Assembly (NCBI GenBank): GCA_030599445.1
Contig: JAUVOA010000024.1
Span: 1 to 10,957 of the forward strand
DNA: 10,957 nucleotides
Source of the DNA: Atribacterota bacterium
GTDB lineage: Bacteria; Atribacterota; Phoenicimicrobiia; Phoenicimicrobiales; Phoenicimicrobiaceae
Reading direction: 5' to 3'
Shown here: one piece after another, positions 1 through 7,364 of the stretch
Layout: the number at the start of each line of letters is the position of its first letter
How positions within the stretch are numbered: the stretch's first letter is position 1
Program-made: the position numbers and the translations under genes
The notes under the pieces: generated by a model
What the model was told of the DNA's origin: nothing
The model's database searches: none
What the model saw: only the letters and a program-made list of their open reading frames with translations

Positions 1-1950
1 TGTCCCATTGAGACTCCTGAAGGCCCTAATATTGGATTAATAGGGTCACTTTGTATCTATGCAAGAGTGAATGAATTAGGATTCATTGAAACACCATATT
101 TTAGAGTGATAGACGGGAAAATAATTAATGAGATCGTTTACCTTTCAGCTGATGAGGAAGATAAATATAGAATTGCTCAAATAAATATAAAAATAGATAA
201 GGATAACAAAATTTCACAAGACGATGTACCTTGCAGATTTAGAGGAGACATTATCGAGTGTCTGCCAGATGAAATAGATTTTATTGATGTATCTCCCAAA
301 CAGATTGCCAGCATTTCAGCAAGTTTAATACCCTTTTTAGAGCACGATGATGCAAATAGAGCCTTAATGGGTACTAATATGCAGAGACAGTCCGTACCTT
401 TAATAAAACCCGAAGTTCCTTTAGTGGGAACAGGAATGGAAAATAAAGTTGCCGTCGACTCGGGTGCAGTCCTTATTTCCCAAGATGATGGCTTAGTGAA
501 AGAAGTAAGTGCAGACAAAATAATTATTGAAAATACGGATAATATCCAAAAAGAATATATTTTAAAAAAATTCGTTCGTTCTAATCAAGGAACTTGTATA
601 AATCAGATACCTTTAATGGAAGAAGGGATGATAGTAAAGAAGGGAGATGTGCTTGCCGATGGTCCCTTAACTTCTAAAGGTCATCTTTCTTTAGGCAGAA
701 ATATTTTAATAGCTTATATGCCTTGGGAAGGCTATAATTTTGAGGATGCTATCTTAGTTAGTGAGAAATTAGTTAGAGAAGATACTTTCACCTCTATTCA
801 TATTTCTGAACAGGAGTGTGAAGCACGGGATACTAAATTAGGATCAGAAGAAATAACTTGTGATATCCCCAATATCGGGGAAGGCAGCCTATCTAATTTA
901 GACGAAAGAGGAATAGTTCGAATTGGAGCAGAGATGGAATCAGGTGATATTTTAGTAGGAAAAGTAACTCCTAAAGGTGAAACTGATTTAGGACCGGAGG
1001 AAAGATTATTGAGAGCAATTTTTGGGGAAAAAGCTCGAGAAATAAGAGATACTTCTCTCCGGGTTCCCCATGGTGAAAAAGGTAAGGTGATAGATGTAAA
1101 AGTATTTTCCAGGGAAAATAATGACGAACTTCCCCCAGGAGTAAATCAATTAGTCAAAGTTTTTATTGCCCAAAAAAGAAAGATTTCAGAAGGAGATAAG
1201 ATTTCAGGAAGACATGGAAACAAAGGAGTTATTGCTAAAATTTTACCGGAGGCTGATATGCCTTTTATGTCAGATGGTACGCCAATAGAAATAGTATTGA
1301 ATCCTTTGGGAGTCCCCTCTCGGATGAATGTAGGGCAAATTTTAGAAGTACATTTAGGCTGGGTAGCTAAAACTTTAGGTCTTAGAGTCATAACTCCTAT
1401 TTTTAACGGAGCAAGAGAAGAAGAAATTGAACGATCCTTATCAGAAGCAGGCTTGCCCAAAGATGGCAAAATAATTCTTTATGATGGTAGAACAGGCAGA
1501 CCATTTGACCTAAAGGTTACGGTAGGTTACAGCTATATTTTAAAATTAGCGCATTTAGTAGCTGATAAAATCCACGCTCGTTCTACCGGTCCATACTCTT
1601 TGGTTACTCAACAGCCTTTAGGGGGTAAAGCACAATTTGGAGGTCAAAGATTTGGTGAAATGGAAGTTTGGGCTTTAGAAGGATATGGAGCAGCTTACAA
1701 TCTTCAGGAGCTTTTAACTATTAAATCAGATGATGTGTTGGGAAGAATTAAAACTTATGAAGCCATTGTTAAGGGTGAAGGTATTCCTGTACCCGGCATG
1801 CCAGAATCATTTAAAGTTTTAATTAAAGAATTGCGAAGTTTAAGTTTAGATATACAAATTTTAAATGCTCAAGGCAAAGAGGTAGATGTTAGAGAGGATA
1901 TCGATTCAAAAGACGAATTTAATGAAAATTTGATGAAAGAAATAAACTAA
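1..1950 (+). CDS. rpoB: DNA-directed RNA polymerase subunit beta (3' part, start outside window)
   Basis: This is the C-terminal 649 residues of the beta subunit, which with beta' forms the RNA polymerase active-site cleft. The frame is open from base 1 and begins with CPIETPEGPNIGLI, matching E. coli beta from about residue 559 (the rifampicin cluster II area), so roughly the first half of the gene is upstream. Visible family motifs are MPWEGYNFEDAI (acidic Glu-Asp pair at 742-747, the E. coli E813/D814 equivalent), GPEERLLRAIFGEKAREIRD, GDKISGRHGNKG (conserved active-site lysines), NPLGVPSRMNVGQ, and the C-terminal GGKAQFGGQRFGEMEVWALE clamp-binding segment. The stretch after GEKAREIRDTS runs straight into RVPHGEKGKV, so the large insert that E. 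coli carries there is absent. It ends with a short charged tail and TAA. A GTG at 67 is internal, not the true start. rpoC follows after an unusually long 293-bp gap. Identification is certain; only the 5' end is missing. Confidence 0.98.
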   Translation, partial: CPIETPEGPNIGLIGSLCIYARVNELGFIETPYFRVIDGKIINEIVYLSADEEDKYRIAQINIKIDKDNKISQDDVPCRFRGDIIECLPDEIDFIDVSPKQIASISASLIPFLEHDDANRALMGTNMQRQSVPLIKPEVPLVGTGMENKVAVDSGAVLISQDDGLVKEVSADKIIIENTDNIQKEYILKKFVRSNQGTCINQIPLMEEGMIVKKGDVLADGPLTSKGHLSLGRNILIAYMPWEGYNFEDAILVSEKLVREDTFTSIHISEQECEARDTKLGSEEITCDIPNIGEGSLSNLDERGIVRIGAEMESGDILVGKVTPKGETDLGPEERLLRAIFGEKAREIRDTSLRVPHGEKGKVIDVKVFSRENNDELPPGVNQLVKVFIAQKRKISEGDKISGRHGNKGVIAKILPEADMPFMSDGTPIEIVLNPLGVPSRMNVGQILEVHLGWVAKTLGLRVITPIFNGAREEEIERSLSEAGLPKDGKIILYDGRTGRPFDLKVTVGYSYILKLAHLVADKIHARSTGPYSLVTQQPLGGKAQFGGQRFGEMEVWALEGYGAAYNLQELLTIKSDDVLGRIKTYEAIVKGEGIPVPGMPESFKVLIKELRSLSLDIQILNAQGKEVDVREDIDSKDEFNENLMKEIN

Positions 1951-2018
1951 ATTAGTATATAGTGAATGTGAATAGTATTTAGTAATAAAATGAAAAATTA
2001 AAAACGCAAAACTATTTT

Positions 2019-2052
2019 GTATCTCGTATCTCGTGAATCGTATCTCGTATTC
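2019..2052. repeat. Heptamer tandem array (GTATCTC type, 5 units)
   Basis: Units are GTATCTC at 2019-2025, GTATCTC at 2026-2032, GTGAATC at 2033-2039, GTATCTC at 2040-2046 and a shortened GTATTC at 2047-2052. Three units are identical. Period-7 arrays of this kind resemble in form the heptameric short tandemly repeated repetitive sequences known from some cyanobacterial genomes. No function is evident, and the array is not in a reading frame. Confidence 0.85.
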
Positions 2053-2065
2053 TAATGTATATAAT

Positions 2066-2094
2066 TAGTTAGCTGGTTACCGGTTATCTAGTTA
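2066..2094. repeat. GTTA-type repeat (4 units, period 7-8)
   Basis: GTTA recurs at 2068, 2076, 2083 and 2091, a spacing of 8, 7 and 8 bases. The segment GTTAGCTGGTTAC (2068-2080) occurs as an exact reverse complement at 7902-7914 in the rpsL-rpsG gap. The two gaps therefore share one repeat family, in opposite orientations. Confidence 0.75.
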
Positions 2095-2105
2095 AAGAAT
2101 TAATA

Positions 2106-2165
2106 CCGGGTCGGCGTAGAGGCACGGCGTGCCGTGTCTTCTTGTGCTTTGGGCACGATATATCG
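2106..2165. repeat. GC-rich palindromic element
   Basis: This is a GC-rich island in AT-rich DNA. It holds two overlapping dyads: GGCACG/CGTGCC (2121-2133, one-base centre) and CACGGC/GCCGTG (2123-2136, two-base centre). The perfect palindrome CGATATATCG follows at 2156-2165. The form resembles REP-like or small non-autonomous palindromic repeats dispersed in many environmental bacterial genomes. There is no T-run after the hairpins, so an intrinsic terminator is unlikely. The outer boundaries are approximate. Confidence 0.6.
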
Positions 2166-2193
2166 CATCTTCACTCCTGAATTAATTATCTTA

Positions 2194-2221
2194 ACGCAAT
2201 ACGCAATACGATATACTAACG
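2194..2221. repeat. Heptamer tandem array (ACGCAAT type)
   Basis: Period-7 units ACGCAAT (2194-2200), ACGCAAT (2201-2207), ACGATAT (2208-2214) and ACTAACG (2215-2221) end just upstream of the rpoC ribosome-binding site. Two units are identical and the others are degenerate. The sequence differs from the GTATCTC array, but the period is the same. Confidence 0.65.
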
Positions 2222-2229
2222 ACTATAAT

Positions 2230-2236
2230 AGGAGGT
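2230..2236 (+). promoter_or_regulatory. Shine-Dalgarno site that fixes the TTG start of rpoC
   Basis: AGGAGGT lies seven bases before TTG at 2244. An in-frame TAG at 2229-2231 rules out any start further upstream. No ATG or GTG in frame lies between that stop and the conserved residues that begin soon after the TTG (FSSIKIGLASPEQV). The start is therefore well supported despite being a rarer codon. Confidence 0.85.
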
Positions 2237-2243
2237 AATCATA

Positions 2244-5200
2244 TTGACAATTTTAAAGAGTTTTAGCTCGATCAAAATCGGACTGGCTTCACCAGAGCAA
2301 GTAAAAAAATGGTCTCATGGCGAAGTTAAAAAACCAGAAACTATCAATTATAGAACTTTAAAACCAGAGAAAGATGGTTTGTTCTGCGAAAGAATATTCG
2401 GACCAGTTAAAGATTGGGAATGTAGTTGTGGAAAGTACAAAAGGATAAGATATAAAGGTGTAATTTGCGATAGATGTGGAGTTGAAGTTACCAAATCTAT
2501 CACCCGAAGGGAAAGAATGGGGCACATTAAATTAGCTTCCCCTGTTTCTCATGTTTGGTATTTTAAAGCCATACCTAGTCCTTTATCTCTACTTTTAGAT
2601 ATGCCTCCTCGTAATTTAGAAAAGATTTTATACTTTGCTCCAGACCGAAGAAGAGAACAGTTATTCGAGGTTATTGAGAGTAACGGGACAGGTTTGGAAA
2701 AAGGAGATATAATTTTAGAGGTAGAGTACCGTATTCACAAGAAATATAACGAAAAGTTAAAAGCCGAACCGGTTTATAATATTAATAAAGTAAAAATATT
2801 TTCTCATAAAATAGGTGATGTAATTTCGGAGGAAGAGGATAAGGATCTGCAGAAATTATTTGGTAAAATATTCTATCAAAAGGAATCATTATTATCCATA
2901 GAAAAAGAGGAAGAATCTGAAATCGAAGAAGAAAAAAAAGAGGTTGAAGAAGGGATTAAAGAAGAAGTTGAAGAAGAAGAGGTAGAAAATAAGGAGACCC
3001 AATATCGAATTACTAAAATTGATGGCTTGATTTCTGAAACTAACTTAAAGAGATTAGAGGAAGAAAAAAATTTACCCTTGCGGGCAAAATTAGCTACTCA
3101 AAATATTGAAGAATCTTGTTATATAGTGATACATCCTGGTAACACTCCTTACAAAATAGGAGAAATAATTTTAGAAATAGAAAAACTTCTTTTAAGCAAT
3201 TATGATCCCGAATTTAAAGCTGGAATAGGAGCGGAAGCAATTAAAGGATTATTGGAAGAAGTGGCTTTAGATAAATTAACCCTGGAACTTCGCGAAGAAT
3301 TAAAAAAAACTAGTGGCCAAAAAACAAAAAAGATTATTAAAAGATTGCAGATAGTCGAGGCATTTCGTAAATCTAATTGCAAACCTGGATGGATGATATT
3401 AGAAACAATTCCAGTTATTCCTCCAGATTTAAGGCCTATGGTGCAATTGGAGGGAGGACGTTTTGCTACTTCAGATTTAAATGACCTGTATAGGAGGGTT
3501 ATAAATCGGAATAATAGATTAAAAAGATTATTAGAATTAGGGGCACCGGAAATTATCATTAAAAATGAAAAGCGGATGTTACAGGAAGCGGTTGATGCTT
3601 TAATAGACAATGGCAGGAGAGGGCGAGCAGTACTTGGTGCAGGGAATAGACCCCTAAAATCGTTAAGTGATATGCTAAAAGGTAAGAAAGGTAGATTTAG
3701 ACAGAACCTTTTAGGTAAAAGAGTAGATTATTCAGGAAGATCGGTAATTGTAGCAGGTCCTAATTTAAAATTTTACCAATGCGGATTACCTAAAAAAATG
3801 GCTTTGGAGCTGTTCAAGCCATATGTAATGAGAGAATTGGTAGCTAAGGATTTGGCTCATAATATCAAAACTGCCAAAAAAATAGTAGAGAAAGGCAAGC
3901 CAGAAGTCTGGAGTATATTAAAAGATATTGTAGAAGATCATCCTATCTTACTAAATCGGGCACCAACATTACATCGTTTAGGTATTCAAGCTTTTAAACC
4001 TGTTTTGGTGGAAGGAAATGCAATTCAGATTCATCCTTTAGTTTGCGCAGCTTTTAATGCAGACTTTGACGGCGATCAGATGGCAGTTCATGTTCCTCTT
4101 TCGCCGGAGGCTCAAGCTGAAGCAGAAATTTTAATGCTATCTTCGAATAATATACTCTCTCCAGCCAATGGCTTACCCATAGCTTTGCCTAGCCAGGATA
4201 TTATTTTAGGTTGTTATTATCTTACTATGCGGGAAAGTGCGCAGAAGGGTGAGGGTAAAATTTTTGGTAATCCCAATGAGGTAATAAGGGCTTATGAGAG
4301 TAGTTTTATAGACTTACATGCCAAAATTAAATACAAAATACACGATTCCTTAAAAGGCACAACAGCCGGTAGAATTATTTTTAACGAAATTTTCCCTGAT
4401 GACATGGATTTTATCAATTTAACTATAACTAAAAAATCCTTAGAAAAGATTATTTCTTTTGTTTACCGAAAATATGGGAAAGAAAGAACTGTTGATATTT
4501 TAGATAAGATTAAAAAATTAGGCTTTAGTTTTGCTACCTCTTCAGGAATTTCTATAGGTGTGGTAGATTTAGAAATACCTTCCCAAAAAGGTAAAATATT
4601 AGAAGTAACTGAAAGGGAAGTAGATAGGATTCAAGAACAATATAATTACGGATTAATTATGGAGGATGAGAGAGAACAGAAAATTGTAAACGCCTGGACG
4701 AAAGCTGCTGATGACGTAGTTGATGCTATTTTAAAGAATTTAAGCAAATTTAATCCTTTATATATTATGGCCGATTCCGGAGCTCGAGGAAGTAAACGTC
4801 AAATTGGACAGTTAGCTGGAATGAGGGGTTTAATGGCCGATCCTTCGGGAAAGATTATTGAATTCCCTATTAGATCTAATTTTAGAGACGGTTTGTCAGT
4901 ATTAGAATATTTTATTTCTACCCATGGAGCTCGAAAAGGATTAGCGGACACTGCTCTGAGAACTTCAAAATCAGGATATTTAACCAGAAGATTGGTTGAT
5001 GTAGCTCAAGATGCAATTATCAGAGAAGAAGACTGTAGCACATCTGATGGAATAATTATCAGGGTATTTCAAGATGATAGTACTGTAATCGAGACTTTAG
5101 AAGAAAGGTTAGTAGGCCGGATAACTCAAGAAGAGGTAATAGACCCCAAAACCGGCAAAGTGTTAGTTGAATTAGGGGAAGAAATTGACGAAAAAAGCGC

Positions 5201-7364
5201 TAAAAAGATTTCGGAAGCGGGGATAAAAGAGGTTAAAGTTAGATCGGTTTTAACCTGCAGAGCAGAACATGGAATATGTGCTAAATGTTATGGTAAAGAT
5301 ATGGCTACTGGAAAATTAGCAAATATCGGGGAAGCTGTAGGAGTTATCGCGGCTCAATCTATTGGAGAACCAGGAACACAATTAACTTTAAGAACTTTTC
5401 ATACTGGAGGGGTCAAAATAAGCGGTGAAGATATTACCTTAGGACTTCCACGGGTAGAGCAACTTTTTGAGGTAAGAAAGCCCAAAAAACAGGCAGTAAT
5501 TAGTGAGATAAATGGAATAGTGGAGGAAATTATCACTGAAAACAATAACAAGAAGCAGGTAGTAATTAATCCTGAAACATCAAAAGAAAATAAAGACACC
5601 GTTGAAGAAAAGAAAAAAATCTATAATATTTCCCCTGATTTAAGATTAATAGTAGAAAAAGGACAAAAGATTAGGGCTGGAGAAAGATTGACTGTTGGAT
5701 TTATTGATCCCCATGATATTTTAAAGATTCAGGGAATTAAGGCAGTTCAAGAATACTTATTAAAAGAAATACAAGCAGTATATAGATCGCAAGGAGTTAA
5801 AATTAATGATAAACATATCGAAACAATAATTCGCCAAATTGCTCGATTAAACATGATTTATGTCAGATCAGCACGTGATTCTGAGTTACTATCCGGAGAA
5901 TTAGTATATGTATCAGATTTTGAAAAGGCCAATGAAAAAGTAGTACAAGAGAATAAAGAGATTAATAAGAAGAATAGAGAATTATTAGAAAACAAAAAAG
6001 CTATTTCTTCATTAGTAGACGTTAAAACGGGAGAGGTAATAGTTAAAGAAGGAGAAGTTCTTACTAATAAAGTGATACCTAAAATTGAAACCAGCGATTT
6101 TACCACTTTAATAGTTGAGGATCAAAAAAATAAGCAATATACCATTGTCAAGGGAGAAAATTCCTTTATAGAAAGAATAACCGGTAATATTTTAGTCGGT
6201 GGAACTGAAGATAATATTCAAGAAGAAAACACTAAAACAGGCAATCTAAGTGATTCTAAAATAAAACTCAACGAGATTATAAGCAAAGAAATAGGAGTAG
6301 ATATTACTAATAGTGATATTAGAATAATAAGTTGTGCAAAACCAGATATTTACGAAAAGATAGAAGACAGAATTACTGCCGAAGATATTATTGATCCGGA
6401 AGATTCTCAAGTTTTAGTAAGTGCGAACAAGCAACTTACTTCTTCAGAGGTGGATAAGATCATAAAAGCTAAGGTAGATAGAATAAAGGTATGGGAAGAA
6501 ATTAAGGAGATATCAGTAAGAGACGGACTGATTAAATCGATTAAAGATGAAATTATTGGCCAACCCCTTGGTGAAGATATTAAAGATCCAGTAAGCGGAA
6601 ACGTTATTGCAGATAAGGATCAAATAATAAGTAAAAATTTAATTAAAAAAATATTATTGTATAAATTAAGTGATCTACCATTGGAAGATGGAAGATATTT
6701 TTCTTTAGAAGGCAGAACCTTAGAATTCCTTTACAACAACGCAGTAGGTAAAATTACTGCTTTAGATATTTTGGATCCGGAAACAGGTGAAGTTATAATT
6801 AATGGAGGTAAAAAGATAACCAGGGAGCATGCTACAGAAATTTGCAATAGACATTTGGATTTGGTAAAAGTAAGGGCAAATAATAAGATCGCATGCATTA
6901 GTATAATTGTAAATGTAGGATTTATTAGAAGGGAGAAGATTGTAGCAGTAGGAATGCCCATAATTCAAGGCATTACCCAAGCTTCCCTTTCTACTGAAAG
7001 TTTTCTATCTGCTGCATCATTTCAAAGAACTACTCATGTTTTAACCAACGCTTCTATTAAGGGGAAGGTAGATAAACTCTATGGGTTAAAGGAAAATGTT
7101 ATTATTGGCAATATTATCCCCGCAGGAACAGGTTTAGATAAATACCGAGAAATAGAAATTGATTACTCACATGAGGAAGAAGAAAAAGTGGAAGAATTAT
7201 TTAAAAAGGCAGAAGGAGAGCAGAAAAAAAAGGAGATAGATATATTTAAAGAGGAAGATGAAGGCAATAAAGAGAAAATGTCAAACCACACAACAGATCA
7301 AGAATCGAAGCTTAATTCGGAAAACGAGGAAACAAAAGATAAAAAATCTATTGATAATAGTTGA
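2244..7364 (+). CDS. rpoC: DNA-directed RNA polymerase subunit beta' (1706 aa, with large lineage inserts)
   Basis: This is the catalytic beta' subunit. It shows the N-terminal zinc site C60/C62/C75/C78, the lid/switch region GKRVDYSGRSVIVAGPNL (about 492-508), NRAPTLHRLGIQAF (about 571-584) and the Mg-binding NADFDGD with D607, D609 and D611. The bridge helix follows (about 889-922). The second zinc site is C931/C1005/C1012/C1015. The trigger loop (about 1035-1075) passes directly to GLPRVEQLFE, so no proteobacterial-type insert interrupts it. The end has GITQASLSTESFLSAASFQ and GLKENVIIGNIIPAGTGL. At 1706 aa it is far longer than the usual 1200-1400. The extra length lies in about 133-290 (with a Glu/Lys-rich tract at about 219-252), about 1240-1562 (repeat-built insert) and a charged tail from about 1643. 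The start is TTG behind AGGAGGT. The stop TGA overlaps the -35 of the next promoter. Identity is certain; the roles of the inserts are unknown. Confidence 0.98.
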   Translation: MTILKSFSSIKIGLASPEQVKKWSHGEVKKPETINYRTLKPEKDGLFCERIFGPVKDWECSCGKYKRIRYKGVICDRCGVEVTKSITRRERMGHIKLASPVSHVWYFKAIPSPLSLLLDMPPRNLEKILYFAPDRRREQLFEVIESNGTGLEKGDIILEVEYRIHKKYNEKLKAEPVYNINKVKIFSHKIGDVISEEEDKDLQKLFGKIFYQKESLLSIEKEEESEIEEEKKEVEEGIKEEVEEEEVENKETQYRITKIDGLISETNLKRLEEEKNLPLRAKLATQNIEESCYIVIHPGNTPYKIGEIILEIEKLLLSNYDPEFKAGIGAEAIKGLLEEVALDKLTLELREELKKTSGQKTKKIIKRLQIVEAFRKSNCKPGWMILETIPVIPPDLRPMVQLEGGRFATSDLNDLYRRVINRNNRLKRLLELGAPEIIIKNEKRMLQEAVDALIDNGRRGRAVLGAGNRPLKSLSDMLKGKKGRFRQNLLGKRVDYSGRSVIVAGPNLKFYQCGLPKKMALELFKPYVMRELVAKDLAHNIKTAKKIVEKGKPEVWSILKDIVEDHPILLNRAPTLHRLGIQAFKPVLVEGNAIQIHPLVCAAFNADFDGDQMAVHVPLSPEAQAEAEILMLSSNNILSPANGLPIALPSQDIILGCYYLTMRESAQKGEGKIFGNPNEVIRAYESSFIDLHAKIKYKIHDSLKGTTAGRIIFNEIFPDDMDFINLTITKKSLEKIISFVYRKYGKERTVDILDKIKKLGFSFATSSGISIGVVDLEIPSQKGKILEVTEREVDRIQEQYNYGLIMEDEREQKIVNAWTKAADDVVDAILKNLSKFNPLYIMADSGARGSKRQIGQLAGMRGLMADPSGKIIEFPIRSNFRDGLSVLEYFISTHGARKGLADTALRTSKSGYLTRRLVDVAQDAIIREEDCSTSDGIIIRVFQDDSTVIETLEERLVGRITQEEVIDPKTGKVLVELGEEIDEKSAKKISEAGIKEVKVRSVLTCRAEHGICAKCYGKDMATGKLANIGEAVGVIAAQSIGEPGTQLTLRTFHTGGVKISGEDITLGLPRVEQLFEVRKPKKQAVISEINGIVEEIITENNNKKQVVINPETSKENKDTVEEKKKIYNISPDLRLIVEKGQKIRAGERLTVGFIDPHDILKIQGIKAVQEYLLKEIQAVYRSQGVKINDKHIETIIRQIARLNMIYVRSARDSELLSGELVYVSDFEKANEKVVQENKEINKKNRELLENKKAISSLVDVKTGEVIVKEGEVLTNKVIPKIETSDFTTLIVEDQKNKQYTIVKGENSFIERITGNILVGGTEDNIQEENTKTGNLSDSKIKLNEIISKEIGVDITNSDIRIISCAKPDIYEKIEDRITAEDIIDPEDSQVLVSANKQLTSSEVDKIIKAKVDRIKVWEEIKEISVRDGLIKSIKDEIIGQPLGEDIKDPVSGNVIADKDQIISKNLIKKILLYKLSDLPLEDGRYFSLEGRTLEFLYNNAVGKITALDILDPETGEVIINGGKKITREHATEICNRHLDLVKVRANNKIACISIIVNVGFIRREKIVAVGMPIIQGITQASLSTESFLSAASFQRTTHVLTNASIKGKVDKLYGLKENVIIGNIIPAGTGLDKYREIEIDYSHEEEEKVEELFKKAEGEQKKKEIDIFKEEDEGNKEKMSNHTTDQESKLNSENEETKDKKSIDNS
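2640..3113 (+). other. N-terminal insert in RpoC (about residues 133-290)
   Basis: In most beta' proteins the YFA segment (130-132) runs directly into a conserved 'VxxPGxTPL' strand. Here that strand appears only at about 293-302 (YIVIHPGNTP), leaving about 158 extra residues between. The insert contains a part that loosely echoes the strand itself (about 184-212, with IGDVISEEE), then a Glu-rich tract (about 219-252), then ITKIDGLISETNLKRLEEE. Inserts at this place are known in several deep lineages, such as Thermus and Thermotoga. I cannot say whether this one is homologous to them. Confidence 0.65.
5961..6929 (+). other. C-terminal insert in RpoC (about residues 1240-1562) built of repeated modules
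   Basis: Most bacterial beta' proteins have only about 15 residues between the 'ANEKV' motif and 'GITKASLxTxSFLSAASFQ'. Here these flanks are at 1229-1233 and 1576-1594. The intervening stretch carries degenerate copies of a roughly 45-residue module: about 1374-1417 (DRITAEDIIDPEDSQVLV), about 1436-1480 (GEDIKDPVSGNVIA) and about 1500-1546 (GKITALDILDPETGEVII). A partial copy lies at about 1252-1293 (LVDVKTGEVIVKEGEVLT). The same module occurs once at its usual place next to the second zinc site, about 956-1001 (GRITQEEVIDPKTGKVLV). The common pattern is G-[RK]-I-T-x-x-[ED]-[ILV]-x-D-P-x-[TS]-G-x-V, followed by a helix and often a V-K-V-R strand. The flanking conserved motifs are intact and in frame, so this is a real insertion and not a frameshift. 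Confidence 0.7.

Larger units (their letters stand above)
1951..2243. other. rpoB-rpoC intergenic region packed with short repeats
   Basis: I see no gene in this 293-bp gap, which is long for the usually closely spaced rpoB-rpoC pair. It reads as a chain of unrelated short repeats. First comes a GTATATA-like stretch (about 1952-1988). An A-rich segment with CGCAAAACTA (about 1993-2014) follows, then five GTATCTC-type heptamers (2019-2052). Next are four GTTA units (2068-2094), a GC-rich palindromic element (about 2106-2165) and ACGCAAT heptamers (2194-2221). The rpoC ribosome-binding site closes the region. I found no convincing promoter and no terminator-like hairpin with a T-run, so rpoB and rpoC are probably still co-transcribed. 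Confidence 0.8.

Noticed and set aside
67..69. GTG at 67 as a start of a separate gene
   Set aside because: The frame is open back to base 1 and encodes the conserved beta segment CPIETPEGPNIGLI, so 67 is internal to rpoB.
177..518. Minus-strand open frames under rpoB, rpoC and fusA (for example 177-518, 3200-3610 and 8730-8966)
   Set aside because: They lie wholly inside well-conserved genes on the opposite strand, and their translations show no domain or plausible start context. They are shadows of the coding strand.
2224..2229. Perfect TATAAT just upstream of rpoC
   Set aside because: The positions 16-18 bp upstream have no -35-like hexamer (they lie in the ACGCAAT array). The start point would also fall inside or after the Shine-Dalgarno, leaving no usable leader.
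1951..2243. A tRNA, small RNA gene or short missed CDS in the rpoB-rpoC gap
   Set aside because: There is no cloverleaf with T-loop consensus and no frame with a credible start and ribosome-binding site; the sequence is explained by short repeats.
7224..7234. In-frame A AAA AAG slippery motif near the end of rpoC, where a -1 shift would reach TAA at 7247-7249 and trim the charged tail
   Set aside because: A-runs with this phase are common in AT-rich genes. I see no stimulatory structure or upstream Shine-Dalgarno, and the tail is not conserved, so selection for a frameshift is not supported.
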